Assembly (NCBI RefSeq): GCF_905404315.1
Contig: NC_066267.1
Location: 2,990,501-3,054,500, forward strand
DNA from: Leptidea sinapis
Lineage: Eukaryota > Arthropoda > Insecta > Lepidoptera > Pieridae
Reading direction: 5' to 3'
Length of the DNA: 64,000 nt
Shown: piece by piece, positions 51,519-63,069 of the stretch
Layout of the letters: each line of letters begins with the position of its first letter
How positions within the stretch are numbered: position 1 is the stretch's first letter
Made by a program: the position numbers and the translations under genes
Notes under the pieces: model-generated
What the model saw: the letters and a program-made list of their open reading frames with translations, nothing else
What the model was told of the DNA's origin: nothing
Database searches by the model: none

Positions 51519-51556
51519 CTAGCTGACCCGACAAACGTTGTTTTGCCATATAAATT
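51519..51556 (-). mobile_element. Helitron 3' end fragment
   Basis: CTAGCTGACCCGACAAACGT and TGTTTTGCCATATAAA: the terminal hairpin and CTAG in reverse orientation. The other end is missing. Confidence 0.6.
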
Positions 51557-52109
51557 ATTTAAAGTGTCCGACAGTTTTCTCCGACTCACCTACGTCTTAA
51601 GTCCGACTGCCACGAAAAAGTTAATATAATGTGGCCCATGACACTCAAAAATGTGGTTTTCTATTGGTAACAGAATTCTCAGTAGATCCATTAATTAGTA
51701 GATTAATCCCTAGAAAATTGTGATAGTTATGATATGCACGAATACCATCTTGCAACCCTTTTGCAGATCTGTGTATGGAACAGAATAAAAAAAATGTCAA
51801 TAAATTTAAAAAATATATATAGGGGTGGGTCGCCCTAATCATTTACCTATTTACCTACCCGGTATGCACACAAAATTTTATACACATTCGGAGGAGTTTG
51901 TTAATACACTGCGACAAGAGAATTTTATATATAAGATAATAAAAATATTTAGCAATTTCGTTTTACCTACTAATAATGATTCTATTAAATAAAGATAATA
52001 ATAGTATCTTTAATGTTGATTTAGTTTTTAATGATAATATAAATAGCAAATGGCTTATTTTCTTACACCAGAGAATAATCTAAAATAATAAACTATGAAA
52101 CTTATTTAA
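51557..52109. other. No gene seen
   Basis: Nothing assigned. Confidence 0.45.
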
Positions 52110-52183
52110 CCTCTCGTTCGACACGACGTGCGAGGGCGCCAACCGCGCTTCCGCATCCCTGTCACAGACCTTGTAACGAGAGG
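52110..52183. other. G+C-rich segment with inverted ends
   Basis: CCTCTCGTT (52110-52118) and AACGAGAGG (52175-52183) bracket a locally G+C-rich segment (ACGACGTGCGAGGGCGCC, ACCGCGCTTCCGC). No family assigned. Confidence 0.45.
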
Positions 52184-52267
52184 CCGCGCGGTCTGGGAAT
52201 AGCCGAATTATTTTTCAAATATCATTCATCAATCAAAGTCATTTCTGTCGCTATAAATAATCGTAAT

Positions 52268-52845
52268 CTAGTCCCAGGCTATCCGATCATTTAGATATTC
52301 AGCTGTGGAGTAATAGGACTTAGGACAGAGCCATTTTTTTATAAAACATTTCAATTTATTGATAGATAATGCCTGAACAGTAGCTGGGACTTTATTATAG
52401 AAGTGTATACCTTTACCCTTAAAGCTATTATGTATCTTATGAAGCCTACTAGTATTAGTTACAAGCAATCCCTTAATTCTAGTGTTATAATAATGAAAAT
52501 CAGTATTAAAAGCAAAAAAGTGACGATTTTTGTGAACGTATATTAAATTTTCATAAATGTACTGACAATGAACTGTCATAATATTTATTTCTTTCAATTT
52601 TTCTTTGAGAGACTGTCTATAACCATGCTGATATTATATGGCACGAAGCTCTCTTTTGCAGAGCAAACACTATATCAATGTCAGCAGCATGACCCCATAG
52701 TTAAATACCGTACATCATAATGCTGTGAAAATAACTGAAGTACACTAATGTAGCGGTCGCAACATTCGTGTACTCTCTTATCTAGCCACAGAGCTGAGTC
52801 TATCTGCTAGATGGGCAATATGTGGACCCCACTGAAGCTTCTCCT
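52268..52845 (-). pseudogene. E-related non-LTR fragment
   Basis: Minus strand: EKLQWGPHIAHLADRLSSVA near 52840-52780, then broken VYFSYFHSIMMYGI and LWGHAADID, then an open 109-codon part KEINIMTVHCQYIYENLIYV, HKIHNSFKGKGIHFYNKVPA, STAEYLNDRIAWD to the stop at 52268. Stops and frameshifts before 52597. Same order as 6935-7423 but a different subfamily (extra YNTRIKGLLVTNTSRL segment). Confidence 0.8.
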
Positions 52846-52924
52846 TCAATAACCAAAAAATTTGTATTTTTCATATTTTTAGCATTGACCTAAATATTTT
52901 TATAAAGGTATTATTATATTATAA

Positions 52925-53264
52925 TGGAGAGGGTTATGCTTGGAGTTTCCCTGCGAGATCGAATCTGAAATGAGGAGATCCGTAGGAGAACCAAAGAGAA
53001 CCGACATAGTCCAAACGATTGCGAAACTGAAGTGGCAGTGGGCAGGGCACATAGTTCGACGGACAGATGGCCGTTGGAGCAGTAAAGTCGAATGGCGACC
53101 ACGTACCGGAAGACGCAGTGTTGGCAGGCTCCCCACAAGATGGACCGACGATCTAGTCAAGATCGCCGGAATACGTTGGATGAGGGCAGCGCAGGACCGA
53201 TCGTCGTGGAAATTTTTGGGGGAGGCCTTTGTCCAGCAGTGGATGTTTTCCGGCTGATGATGAA
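52925..53264 (+). pseudogene. RTE-type element C, 3' end copy 4
   Basis: An open 105-codon stretch (52940-53257) ending with the element stop: TIAKLKWQWAGHIVRRTDGR, RSVGRLPTRWTDDLVKIAG, AAQDRSSWKFLGEAFVQQWM. Upstream ERVMLGVSLRDRI is in another frame, so one frameshift lies near 52960. Tail CGGCTGATGATGA. The best-kept C copy. Confidence 0.85.
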
Positions 53265-55159
53265 TATTATATACGTTTACTTAGAAAGTAAAATACCCCA
53301 TACTCAAGCGGTATTATTATGAATCGATTAAATCAGTAAATTGAACCACATTGCTGTAAAATACAGAATTACTGAACGGAAAGCTTCCGGAAAAACTTCC
53401 AAGTCGAAGCTTCCCCAGCCCCTTAAAAGTTATATTTTATTAACTATCGCAGAGTGTCTAACAGCTTTGCTACATCACAGGTACTTTAGAAAATCATTTT
53501 TCTGAAAATAAAAGTTTACCTGTACCTTCCGTCACTTCTAGTTGGTGACTTTTTGTACGTGAGCTTTTAGTGTTTGGAGCTTAATGATAAAGTAGTATTT
53601 TACTTTTGTATTTTTATTAGTTCTTTTTAATTATTTATTTTATTTATTTATTACACTTTTTTGGCACCACTTTAACAAAATATAACTTAACTACGAACAT
53701 ACATAATAACATCATCAAATGGCGGCCTTATCACTATATATTGATCTCTTCCAGGTAACCATTTGTAATACACTAAAAGAGAAAGACAGTACATTAAAAG
53801 GGTTAGAAAAGTGTCAAAAATATACAAACACATAATATATACTATAATATAATATAATATATAATAAGTAAGCAAAAAGTAGAAACAATATGTAATTTTT
53901 TTTAACGTTTTCATACTCGATATGCATATAAATGTTGTGATTGTCTATGTTAAAGTTGCTGATATAAAATATATTTACGCGTGTTATTTTTTTTTTGTAA
54001 AAACGATTCAAAATAAAAATTACATAAATAATATTTATTTATTAAATAGCCTGTCGGTAACTAGATTGCAATTAAGTAATTGTAATTAAGAAAGACGATT
54101 ACGTTATACCTTTACCACACAAACGTTTTTGCCTTTTTTAAATTTCGTCATTAGGTTTTTCTTTAATTTATTTATCGAAATTCATAATTTACAAAATATT
54201 AACAAATAATACACATTGTAAGAACCACAGAGGTTTGACCTCGATGCATTAACTGAGACTACAACATATTATGTTACTTTTTGTCAAATTAATATAAAAT
54301 AAGCTTAAAATTAAATTCTATGTCTACAGACAATTACTCATACAAATTATATTATAAATAATAAGTTTAACATTTTTAGTGTTGCCCTGCTTCCATTAGC
54401 TCAGCTTAGTGGGTCCACTATCATGCTTTGGTATTTCAAGCTATTAAATATTTATGTAAATCTGAATACAGCAGATAAATTTTAGTTAAAATCATACAGC
54501 TCTGTCAAACAGTCAGATACGAAGTCACTTAATTGAGCATTATAATATTATATAGAATTTAATTAGAAGGCTTACAATGGCAAACTAGATAATATAGAGG
54601 ATATATATATGCGGGTTCTTGTCTGGTTCTGTTATGCTTATGTGAAATTATATTTCTTTTGAAAATCAATTTTGATGCCATATCGGTTCGAGAGACTACC
54701 AGGAGGCCTTGATCAGAGAAAAACTGGCAAGTTTTAACCTTCCTTTTACAGTATTCATAGTTTCCATACATTTTTAACATCTATATATTCCTGAACTTTA
54801 TAATACGCTTCCTTTATTACCATTTCATTAATATGAAGCTTAAATTTTATTTATTATTTATTTATTTATTGTAGGTGTACCAAAAAAAGTTCAATTTAAC
54901 ATTAACAATTGATTTGCACTTACATACTAATTCTACATTCATCATTTTTAATAAGAAAAAACTAAGTAGCTTAGTAATAAATCTTAATTCTAGAAATTAT
55001 ACAATGTAAATAATTATAATGTGGTAAGTGTGAAATTATAAAAAATAAAAGTAAGAATTAATAAGTCATTAACAATCGAATACAAACTAATCTAATACAT
55101 ATTTATGTAACGGAAGTTCAGTTCACGTGGACGTTGGCGTATGAATGAGTATAATATTA
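53265..55159. other. No gene supported
   Basis: A+T rich, with TTTATTTATT runs near 53630-53655 and 54845-54870. A 73-codon minus-strand frame at 54559-54780 has fair composition but no recognised motif. Confidence 0.4.
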
Positions 55160-55325
55160 TAATAAGTAGGCTATTTTTAATATGATTTTATTGATGGGCT
55201 GGGAGTTTTTCATCAGTTCTTCTCCCCATGTCAAAGCTCTTCCGAACTGATATAGCTTCATGACGTTTACCAAGTGTTGTTGCAATATGTTATGCTATTG
55301 TCACGCTCTATTGTTAATAAATATA
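55160..55325 (+). repeat. Possible retroelement 3' end
   Basis: GGGCTGGGAGTTTTTCATCA, GTTCTTCTCCCCATGTC, TATTGTCACGCTC and a TATTCTATTCT tail look like a non-LTR 3' non-coding region. Single copy here. Confidence 0.35.
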
Positions 55326-55429
55326 TATCTATTCTATTCTAAATTTATAATTTGTATTCATAATATTTTGTAACAACCTTGGTATACAACCATACCGTCC
55401 GAGTGATGTATCGTTGATAAACAACAGAC

Positions 55430-55624
55430 AACTTTCGGTGAAGCCACAGCCTGAAAGCTTAAATAACAAATTCCTTAGATTTAAAAGAGGAACATCTCTA
55501 ATCGATTTCCTAATATTCAAATATTAGGGTTGAGTAGTTTATCAACTGTAAAGTGGATCCTATAGATGAAGCTACAAATTGAGAGTTGAACAAGGCATGA
55601 AAGATTTATCAACGGTACCTCAAT
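55430..55624 (+). repeat. Body of repeat M upstream of a tRNA-like head
   Basis: GGTGAAGCCACAGCCTGAAA, TTAGGGTTGAGTAGTTTATC, AAAGTGGATCCTATAGATG, GAGAGTTGAACAAGGCATGA; same order as between the two heads at 34.2-34.5 kb. Confidence 0.65.
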
Positions 55625-55697
55625 CGAACGGTTGGCTCAGTGGAAGAGCACTCACACGGAACATGAGAAGTCTCGGGTTCGAGTTCCACATCGTTCA
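55625..55697 (+). tRNA. tRNA-like head of repeat M, unit 3 (not functional)
   Basis: A full 7-bp acceptor GAACGGT / ATCGTTC (one G-T pair), D arm GGCTC-AGTGGAA-GAGC, B-box-like GGGTTCGAGTTCC. The anticodon arm CTCACACGGAACATGAG is imperfect and the T stem is mispaired. A box GGCTCAGTGG. Followed by CATAATTTTGTATTC as in the other units. Confidence 0.55.
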
Positions 55698-55790
55698 TAA
55701 TTTTGTATTCAAATTTAATTTGTGTAATTAATCCCAGAAGTTAGGGTTAACACTTTAAAAAATAACAAATTGTTTACAACCTTGTTAAAC
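55698..55790 (+). repeat. Repeat M, downstream body
   Basis: TTTAATTTGTGTAATTAATC, CCAGAAGTTAGGGTTAACAC, AAAAATAACAAATTGTTT. Confidence 0.65.
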
Positions 55791-56980
55791 AGAAAGTAAC
55801 ACGTTCACATGAGATAATAGAATTTCACAGTAACACTAACGATGAGAAATGATCGTGAGGTTTTAATAATTAGTAGCGACGACGTGCTACGTAGAACTTG
55901 TGTCGCGGTCGTCCCAGATCTATATTTGAAGGGTAAAGTTTCTGAAAGTTATCGGATATTAATTGTTGTTGAAACACAAATTAACTTTGACTTGGATGAG
56001 ACATGAATAAATGAATTTTTACATTGGTTGTTTGTTAAAAAATTACAGTCCAGAGTTACATTTTGAGAGGTAAATGTAGCTTTGTAAATAATACGAAAAG
56101 TAGGGCTAGCTCAATAAAATTAGTGTCCAAAAATACTATTTTCAAATTTTATTTATAATAATTCGCGTTTAAATCATTTACAATAATTATTAATTAATGT
56201 GTGATACAAAAACGGTTTCTTTTTTCGAACATTGTTTTGTAATTGTAAAGTAACACAGAACATAATATAATATATTATAATAGCGATATATTTGACACTT
56301 CCGAAATAAGAAAATCACATTTTAACATTTATTAGGCAGGTAGTCTTATTTATTATCTTATGGTATTAGATATCTCTACGACAGATGATCCGCGGACTAA
56401 TGATTCTATAAAATTTACCAAATACCTATAATAAGTACTTTTACTTTTATTTGTAAAATCATAATGTATAGCTAAGTTTCTAACGATTGTGAACTATTTT
56501 TTCATTTATTAATTAAATTTGTTGGTGTAGACTTAATTTAGCAACTGTACAAACCTCAGTGGTTTTTATTTCTTTGAAACCGCAATGTAAAATTTGTTTT
56601 TTATTAGTAAATATATAAAAAAGAACCTATATAACACGTCGAATACTCATACAACAACGTATTTCGTTATAAATATTGACACAGAATAAAAAGCAACTCA
56701 TAGAACAACGTGATCTTTTTTTAATATTGAAACAAAATAACAAGCTTGGGCGACGCAATTTAAAGAAATAGGTTTCCAACTAAAAAGGTCGCACCTTGTG
56801 AGTTACGTTATGCATGTAGTAATACACATACCTTCTCCTTTTTAATACATTATGTAACGTGCTGTAATTATTTGAAACAACAAATTTTAAGACAAAAGAC
56901 AAGACAAAAATATATGAATTTTTGTATATTTCTTTATATTAATCGTTTTAAATAATATTATACGATAAAACGTAACTAAA
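55791..56980. other. No gene seen
   Basis: Nothing assigned. Confidence 0.5.
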
Positions 56981-57214
56981 TCAATCGTACCTTTTGGCTG
57001 AACAAGCCCCGATCATTTGAAGATCTATTATGATTTCTCTCTTCGTTTTTCTGTCTCTTACTGTTCTTAATCCAATATGTTTCAGTGATTTGATGTACCC
57101 ATTTATTTTATTCGATTGTTCGAGAAAGTTCTTGGGAGGGAATATTGAGCCATTCAAATTAAATATATCTACATATTTGTAGTCACTACGTTTCAACCAC
57201 TTCATATTTTTCAT
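56981..57214 (-). CDS. Hypothetical 77-residue frame, possible exon
   Basis: Minus-strand frame starting MKNMKWLKRSDYKYVDIFNL with protein-like composition for so A+T-rich a region: PPKNFLEQSNKINGYIKSLK, HIGLRTVRDRKTKREIIIDL, QMIGACSAKRYD. The last codons overlap AAAAG|GTACGA, which could be a splice donor, in which case the exon would end near 56990. No domain, signal peptide or membrane segment; not shared with any repeat here. It could be the first exon of an unrecognised gene or chance. Confidence 0.22.
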   Translation of the reverse strand: MKNMKWLKRSDYKYVDIFNLNGSIFPPKNFLEQSNKINGYIKSLKHIGLRTVRDRKTKREIIIDLQMIGACSAKRYD

Positions 57215-57615
57215 TATTTTTAATATAATTTAATATCAATTAAATATTCTTTCATAAATAATATCTACATAATATTTTCGATATACAATCAGAAAACGTA
57301 ATTCCCAAAAAAATATCTTAAGGGATCAGGTTTACAAAAAACAAAACGCACGGTTAACTAATAAACACAGTTTTTCAGTTTAGTTAAATTAAAACTTATT
57401 ATAGTGCACTTATTATACAAAAAAAAACCGTATATAGACAAAATTTCATGAATAGTCGAAGCCAGTTAAAGACATCCAACTATTGTTTATAGGTAACCAG
57501 ATACTTACTCTTAAAAATTTTACTTGTAATATTTTGTCCAATATTAAGGGAAATGACCCGCTATCTGATAAATAAACACCTATGGTTCAACAATAATCTA
57601 GGTAAATTAAAATTA
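57215..57615. other. No gene seen
   Basis: Nothing assigned. Confidence 0.5.
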
Positions 57616-57809
57616 TTGGGGCAGAATAGTCCTCGAATGGCGACCACGTTCCGGAAGACGCAGTGATGGTAGATGGACCGATGAAGCGACGATCTGGTCT
57701 AGATCGCTGGAATACGTTGGATGAGGGCAGCGCAGGACCGATCGTCGTGGAGATCTTTGGGGGAGGCCTTTGTCCAGCAGTGGACGTCTTCCGGCTGATG
57801 ATGACGATG
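57616..57809 (+). repeat. RTE-type element C, 3' end copy 5
   Basis: GGGGCAGAATAGTCCTCGAA, GGAATACGTTGGATGAGGGC, GGAGGCCTTTGTCCAGCAG, CCGGCTGATGATGACGATG. Begins at the RWGRIVLEW motif; frame broken by an extra ATGAAGCGAC segment near 57682. Confidence 0.8.
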
Positions 57810-57915
57810 TTGAAGTAGAAAATCTATGATCTTGGATAAGTTAATAAGGTGAATAAGTTAAGTCTTGCTAATCAGGTGATTTTATTGAGTTTTTTTAATT
57901 AAATTTGTAAACAAA

Positions 57916-57960
57916 ATGCATGAACGATGCGGGGTTCCGTCACAGCGCTCTTCCACTTCT
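57916..57960 (-). repeat. tRNA-like head of repeat M, partial
   Basis: ATGAACGATGCGGGGTTCCG and CAGCGCTCTTCCAC are the reverse complement of the 3' and D-arm parts of the M head, with the middle deleted. Confidence 0.5.
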
Positions 57961-59924
57961 GCGTTTATTTTGGCGTGATTTATTTTACTTACGATACCGA
58001 CGTCGCCACTATAAATTTATTTCTTTCGATTGAGGATTGTTTCCGTTTTCAGTAAGGAACCATTTATTTTAAATTTACGAGATGAAAATGGAAAGTAAAA
58101 CATCCAAAATAAATGAATTTTGATTCAAGATTTGGACGGATTTCCTAGGTCGGTAGGTCCCTACACTAGGCATAGCCTGTCCTGAAGGCAACTAATTTAC
58201 ATTCAATGGTTACGAAGAAGCAAAAGGTCAAAAAGCACTCTCTCTGTGTGTGTTGTTGTAAGTGTGTGTTTGAGTATCTGATTGCTCAAAATACAATTAT
58301 TAACCTTATGTGAATGCTAACTTACCACCTTAGGAATAGCTTCCATGTATAAGCACATAATTGTATTTCAATTATGTACTTAGACATGGAAGGTATATGG
58401 TATTTTTAATATGAACTGGTGGTTTTTTATAGAACATTTTAAGTTTACGTTGTTGTATATATATGTATGTAAGAATGGGCTAAATCTACTTGCAAATGTT
58501 GTTTTTTTTGTTGGTGTTGGAATCTTGTACGAACGGCTATCTAGTAGGTTTTTATAATTAGGCAAATTCAAGACCTCTTTCTGCATGCTAAATATCTATA
58601 TATAATTACATATCTTGAATAACCTACTTTAAACTACATTATTTATCGGATTCTAGATCCGTAAAACTTAAACAGGAGTCTGTTTCACCTAATATTACGG
58701 TAAAAAATAATTCTACTTTTTACAAACTGTCTTGGGAACACTGAAGTATTTTTTTGTTAAATTCTTAATCTTAAGCGCTGGACCTTGGGTGAAGAATGGG
58801 AACCACTTTGCGACAGCTGTATTAAAAATGAATCATTTATTTGTCATCGCTTGAAACACCTGCCGACGCGCACGATTTGATTTTATTGGTAGAACCTCCT
58901 CAATATAATTAGTAATTTAGGTGATTAGTTACGACTTCTTTATACCCCGGGGTTTGTTGTGTGATCTAGTAATACAATTTGGACTACGAGCTGAGTCCCA
59001 CAATAACAAGTAAGCCACCTAGTGGTAAGATTAGGTTGTCATTGGCATAAATCGAATACGCCCTCGCCTTAATATCTTTTAATTTTATTCAAAATAAGTT
59101 CCAGAAAGGCAGTATGATACGAGCCACTGGCTTATTCGAAGGTAATATAGGAAGAAAAGAGAAAAAATATATTTGAATAGTGGTGGTTTTATCTTGTACG
59201 ATGATAATATGGATCCTTTCAAGCGTGAACCTAACTCGCATTTAAACGATTTTATTATGTAATTGGCTAAATTATATATTTCGCAGATATACTCCAGTAT
59301 AGTATGCAGCGATTCAAACAACAATATGCTGAAAGCTTGTAACCTAAATACATAATGCTGAACCAAATGCCAATTGCATGTTAGAATCAATTGTAAGTAC
59401 AAACCATATGTACGCATGTTCAGATCACAAACATGAATTGGTTACCAGGGGATAGGTGCATTGGGGCCTAATATATATTAGCTTAGTAATTATAAAATTA
59501 TGAACTATAATGTGATTCCACGTTGATCTGACGTTTAAAAATTCACGTAAATTCATCATAAAAGCTGGCGTTCGTGTGGTTTCTCTAGTTTTACGAATTA
59601 CTAATATTTGTTATATTGTCGCCTCACAACAACATCACCACGTGATTCGTATACTCTTTGTCATCCTGTTTCATAAAAAAATTACAATAAAACAATCGAG
59701 TTCAAAAAAACCTATTCCAAAATAATAGATGTAATATGCATTAAAAAGTAAAAAAATAATTGCGTATTTCTATACAATATCATTAATCTAATTCTAGTTA
59801 CAATTATTGTTATTTTTGGAATCGGTGTCCTCCAGCTGCGACCCGACCCTCGCCTCTTACCTTGTCACGTTGTTCGTGCGACACAAGCACATCTCACCTA
59901 TAACTATGTTTAAATTTACAAACA
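57961..59924. other. No gene seen
   Basis: Nothing assigned. A 110-codon minus-strand frame at 59085-59417 is hydrophobic and A+T driven (IFSLFFLYYLRI) with no family match. Confidence 0.45.
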
Positions 59925-60100
59925 TACCTTGGCTGACACCGACTCTCTCGCTGCAATGGGACCATACAGGAAGCACCAGCTTACAAAGAAAAGAAGAATC
60001 TTTTAAATTGGTTTCCCCAGTTGGAAGTTCTGATGTAACAAACATAAATAAATACCGCCGAATTTAAAACCTCCTCCTTTTTTGAAGTTTGATGGAAATG
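59925..60100 (-). repeat. Repeat P, longest copy
   Basis: Reverse of 44190-44345: GGAAGCACCAGCTTACAAAG, TCCCCAGTTGGAAGTTCTG, ATGTAACAAACATAAATAAA, CCTCCTCCTTTTTTGAAG. Runs directly into repeat O. Confidence 0.75.
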
Positions 60101-60320
60101 GTCCAACTTGAGAGATAGGATAGTTTTTATTTCGATTTGAGACCCATAATTATTTTTCTTTCCAATATTTATTGACCCACTGCTTTACAGTTCTGCTGTG
60201 AACAACAGGAAGCATATTTTACGAAATAATTCATAATCTTATGGAATATTTTTGACAATTTTATAAATAATAGTATATTATGAATTATGTACAGAATAAC
60301 ATCTGTCGGGTCAGCTGATA
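60101..60320 (+). mobile_element. Helitron-like repeat O, copy 2
   Basis: GAGAGATAGGATAGTTTTTA, GAGACCCATAATTATTTTT, CAGTTCTGCTGTGAA, and the 3' end ACAGAATAACATCTGT (hairpin) then CGGGTCAGCTGA. The directly adjoining repeat P may be its 5' part, giving one ~400-bp element. Confidence 0.6.
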
Positions 60321-60947
60321 TAACTGTAAATAATATGTAAGCCAAGTTTAAAACTACAAAAGCAGAGTTATCGATAACCGGCCACAAACATTATGCACTT
60401 TGATAAATATTGTTTGAAATGTATGATGATTTCAATAGCGGTTCAGATCCATATTCAATCTATCGAATATAATAGTGTAATAAAATAATAGCAAGCGAAG
60501 TGATCTGGGCGTAACGGAAGGATCCAATATTTACACGAGGACCGCTGTCAAGTAAGTACGCATATACCTAGAGTGAAGTAATAAGATCTATTTGTTATCC
60601 GGCGTTTTTTCGATAGAATATGTTGCAATATACGGGTAATATACTTACGATCTATTTGTGCTTTATATTTGCAAAGAAATCTTCAAAATTAACAATCGCA
60701 AAACACATAACTGTATACATATACAATACATGTGTGCAATTCACACGTGGTAAAAGTGAATCCTTCAAAAATTTTGGCTTCAAAATAGTGAGACGAGTGT
60801 AAATTTTTGAGAAGAGGATAATTGTAGGTTTTAGTAATTATCATAGTGATACAAAGTTTGATAATTAATTCACATTTATTTCGTATATGTAATACATAGA
60901 TTTATTCAAACTCAGTGCTTACATTTTCGATAAATGATACAAGAGCG
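60321..60947. other. No gene seen
   Basis: Nothing assigned. Confidence 0.5.
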
Positions 60948-61411
60948 TTATGGTATCTTAAGTATGAAATAAATACTTTGATCTATGGTCCATATATCAA
61001 CTGCGTCAATTACTGTTTTTGATCTTGTTGTTGATACACTGCGACTGCTGCACATTTCCAAATTTAATTTGGCGTCCAAAAACTCAATAATCGGAATCGC
61101 TGTATCCGATGCAAAATTTACATTAAACCTCTTAACTGCATATGAAGTCCTGATACATGTTGCTCGGATGACACATGATTTTACCGCTATGAAGGAACGG
61201 CACACATTTGTGTTCTCCTGATATCTATGTAGTAAAGCGTCGTTCGCATGACGTTAAAATATATTTAGGTATACTCGCGTCATCCATAAGGCAATCTCTT
61301 CTTCAATATGATCGCCTCGTACCGAAACACTCTATAATGCTTCTTATCTCATTCTCTCGCCATCTGAATCCTATCACCATTAACCATTTAATAATACCCA
61401 ATACCAAATAA
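60948..61411. other. Unidentified region open on both strands
   Basis: A minus-strand frame (60948-61205; IPIIEFLDAKLNLEMCSSRS, TTRSKTVIDAVDIWTIDQSI) and plus-strand frames (60985-61221 and 61208-61411) overlap, and composition is less A+T rich than around. Probably a decayed gene or transposon, but neither strand gives a family I can name. Confidence 0.3.
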
Positions 61412-62201
61412 AATATGTATAGTTAATTATTTATAACGAAATAATAGACAGAAATACCTGAGGTTCCGAGGAAGACATGGTCTGCTGGGGACCCCCGCTA
61501 ATCCTCTAGTAACTCTGTTGTGGTGCTAAAGGTGCTAAAACTCGGCGTTTGGTGAATGAATACGTTATTCCGAGTACTTTGATGCGATGCGAATATACCC
61601 ATGCCCACCGATGAATGAATATGCGTTCGACTATGCCGGTGAGCGGTGACAATTGATTTAATAACCGACGTGAGAGTCAATTGGCATTTGGAGTTACAGG
61701 AACTTTCTGCACTATAGTTTGCTATAACAAGGAATTTCAACAAATAGAACAGACAATTGCAGCACAAACAATGACTACATAATGTTTTAAAACACTAATT
61801 ACATCACTATCCAAAAGTGTATTAAGGAATCCATTCTATATCCCTTAGAGGACAAACTGTTATGCGCCACGCAATATTAACCCGTATCATTAACAATCGC
61901 AAAACACTATAAAGCGAGAAAGATAAATTTCATCAGAATTCATACGTTCAATTTCTAAGGGACAAAATATATGAGACAATTGATCGTGGCAAAGTATCGC
62001 CGTATACCATTTGCGTGAAATTTTAATACGGCGATAGAATTTGAATGAGCCTCCAATAATATTGCTAGTGGGGACGTGATAGGAATCTATTATTTAATCC
62101 ACTGAAAATAATACCGAGTTTGATATCAGAATATACAACATTATTTTATATTTAATGGTAATTTATTTCGTGAACTTAAGATGTTGTATTTACCCTTAGA
62201 T
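61412..62201. other. No gene supported
   Basis: A minus-strand 89-codon frame at 61498-61767 has no recognised motif. Confidence 0.4.
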
Positions 62202-62445
62202 CATTTATATTTATAGATAGACTATAATAGTTATGAAAACGTCTTTGTCTGTTTAGAACTAACTTAACTACTTTTAAGCAATAGACGCTCACTAACACAA
62301 AGTGTCATCGCCACTCACTCGGACATGTCACAAATCGGGAGTGTAAGACGTAGCTTGTTACGAACACCATACACTAATATTCTTGTCTTTTTTTATCGGC
62401 TCTCTAATAGCAAGAGACTCTTTCTAGACGTATATATTATCTATC
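62202..62445. mobile_element. MITE H, uninterrupted copy
   Basis: TTAGATCATTTATATTTATA at the left; GGGAGTGTAAGACGTAGCTT, ACACTAATATTCTTG, TTTTTATCGGCTCTCTAATA, GAGACTCTTTCTAGACGTAT to the right. The ends (ATTTATA..TAGATAGAC and GACTCTTTCTAGACGTATA) are roughly inverted. It shows what the 8.1/11.5 kb copy looked like before element B entered. Confidence 0.7.
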
Positions 62446-62544
62446 TACTACCAAAAAAAAAGTTACTTTTATATGACGCGGATTTCAAGCGCTTTTGACT
62501 ACCTAGCAAACTTCGATTAACACATTATTCATAAGTTCTAGTAT

Positions 62545-62660
62545 GTTCAACTCTCGAGTTGTGGTTCCATATATAGGTTCTTCGTGCTACGTCAAAGTGT
62601 ATATATAACCTGCTCTATATAAGGAAATTACATTAGGAAATTGACTTAAAGTGTTGCTTT
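62545..62660 (-). repeat. Repeat M body, reverse
   Basis: GTTCAACTCTCGAGTTGTGG, AATTACATTAGGAAATTGAC, TTAAAGTGTTGCTTTTTCAA; the tRNA-like head is absent. Confidence 0.55.
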
Positions 62661-63069
62661 TTCAAGCACCTTACTTTTGATAAAAAAAAATTGGTGCTAA
62701 GATTGATGGATGATGCTAGATTCGCATTTAATTTCTTAAAAATTATTTAGATTTATATTGTAGCAATGTAATTATTAGTATATCAATCAATTATTATAAT
62801 TGTTCATAAACGTTATCTATATTGATTGTTAACTTACCTTAACCAAGAAGGTTTAAAGAACATTTGTTCCTATCAAAACACCACGGACTATATTATGTCC
62901 ATTGTTCGTATTATCATTGTAACATTTCTTTAGTTTTATTTACATAGAAATATCCTTAATTACAAGTTATGTAAGCGTTAATGTTTTTTTCTCTATTATA
63001 AATTAAAGAATTAAACAAAATATAATTCAAGAATAGTGAGATCATTGTAATAATTTGCCGCTCTTAATA
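62661..63069. other. No gene seen
   Basis: Nothing assigned. Confidence 0.5.

Noticed and set aside
59085..59417. 110-codon hydrophobic minus-strand frame as a membrane protein
   Set aside because: Composition is what A+T-rich random sequence gives; no start context, family or conservation evidence.
59857..60067. Candidate coding exon (frames on both strands, with TACATCAG acceptor-like and GTATGT donor-like edges on the minus strand)
   Set aside because: The same words (GGTGCTTCC, GTTTGTTACCTCAG, CCGACTTCAAAAAAGG reversed) occur at 44190-44345, so it is repeat P.
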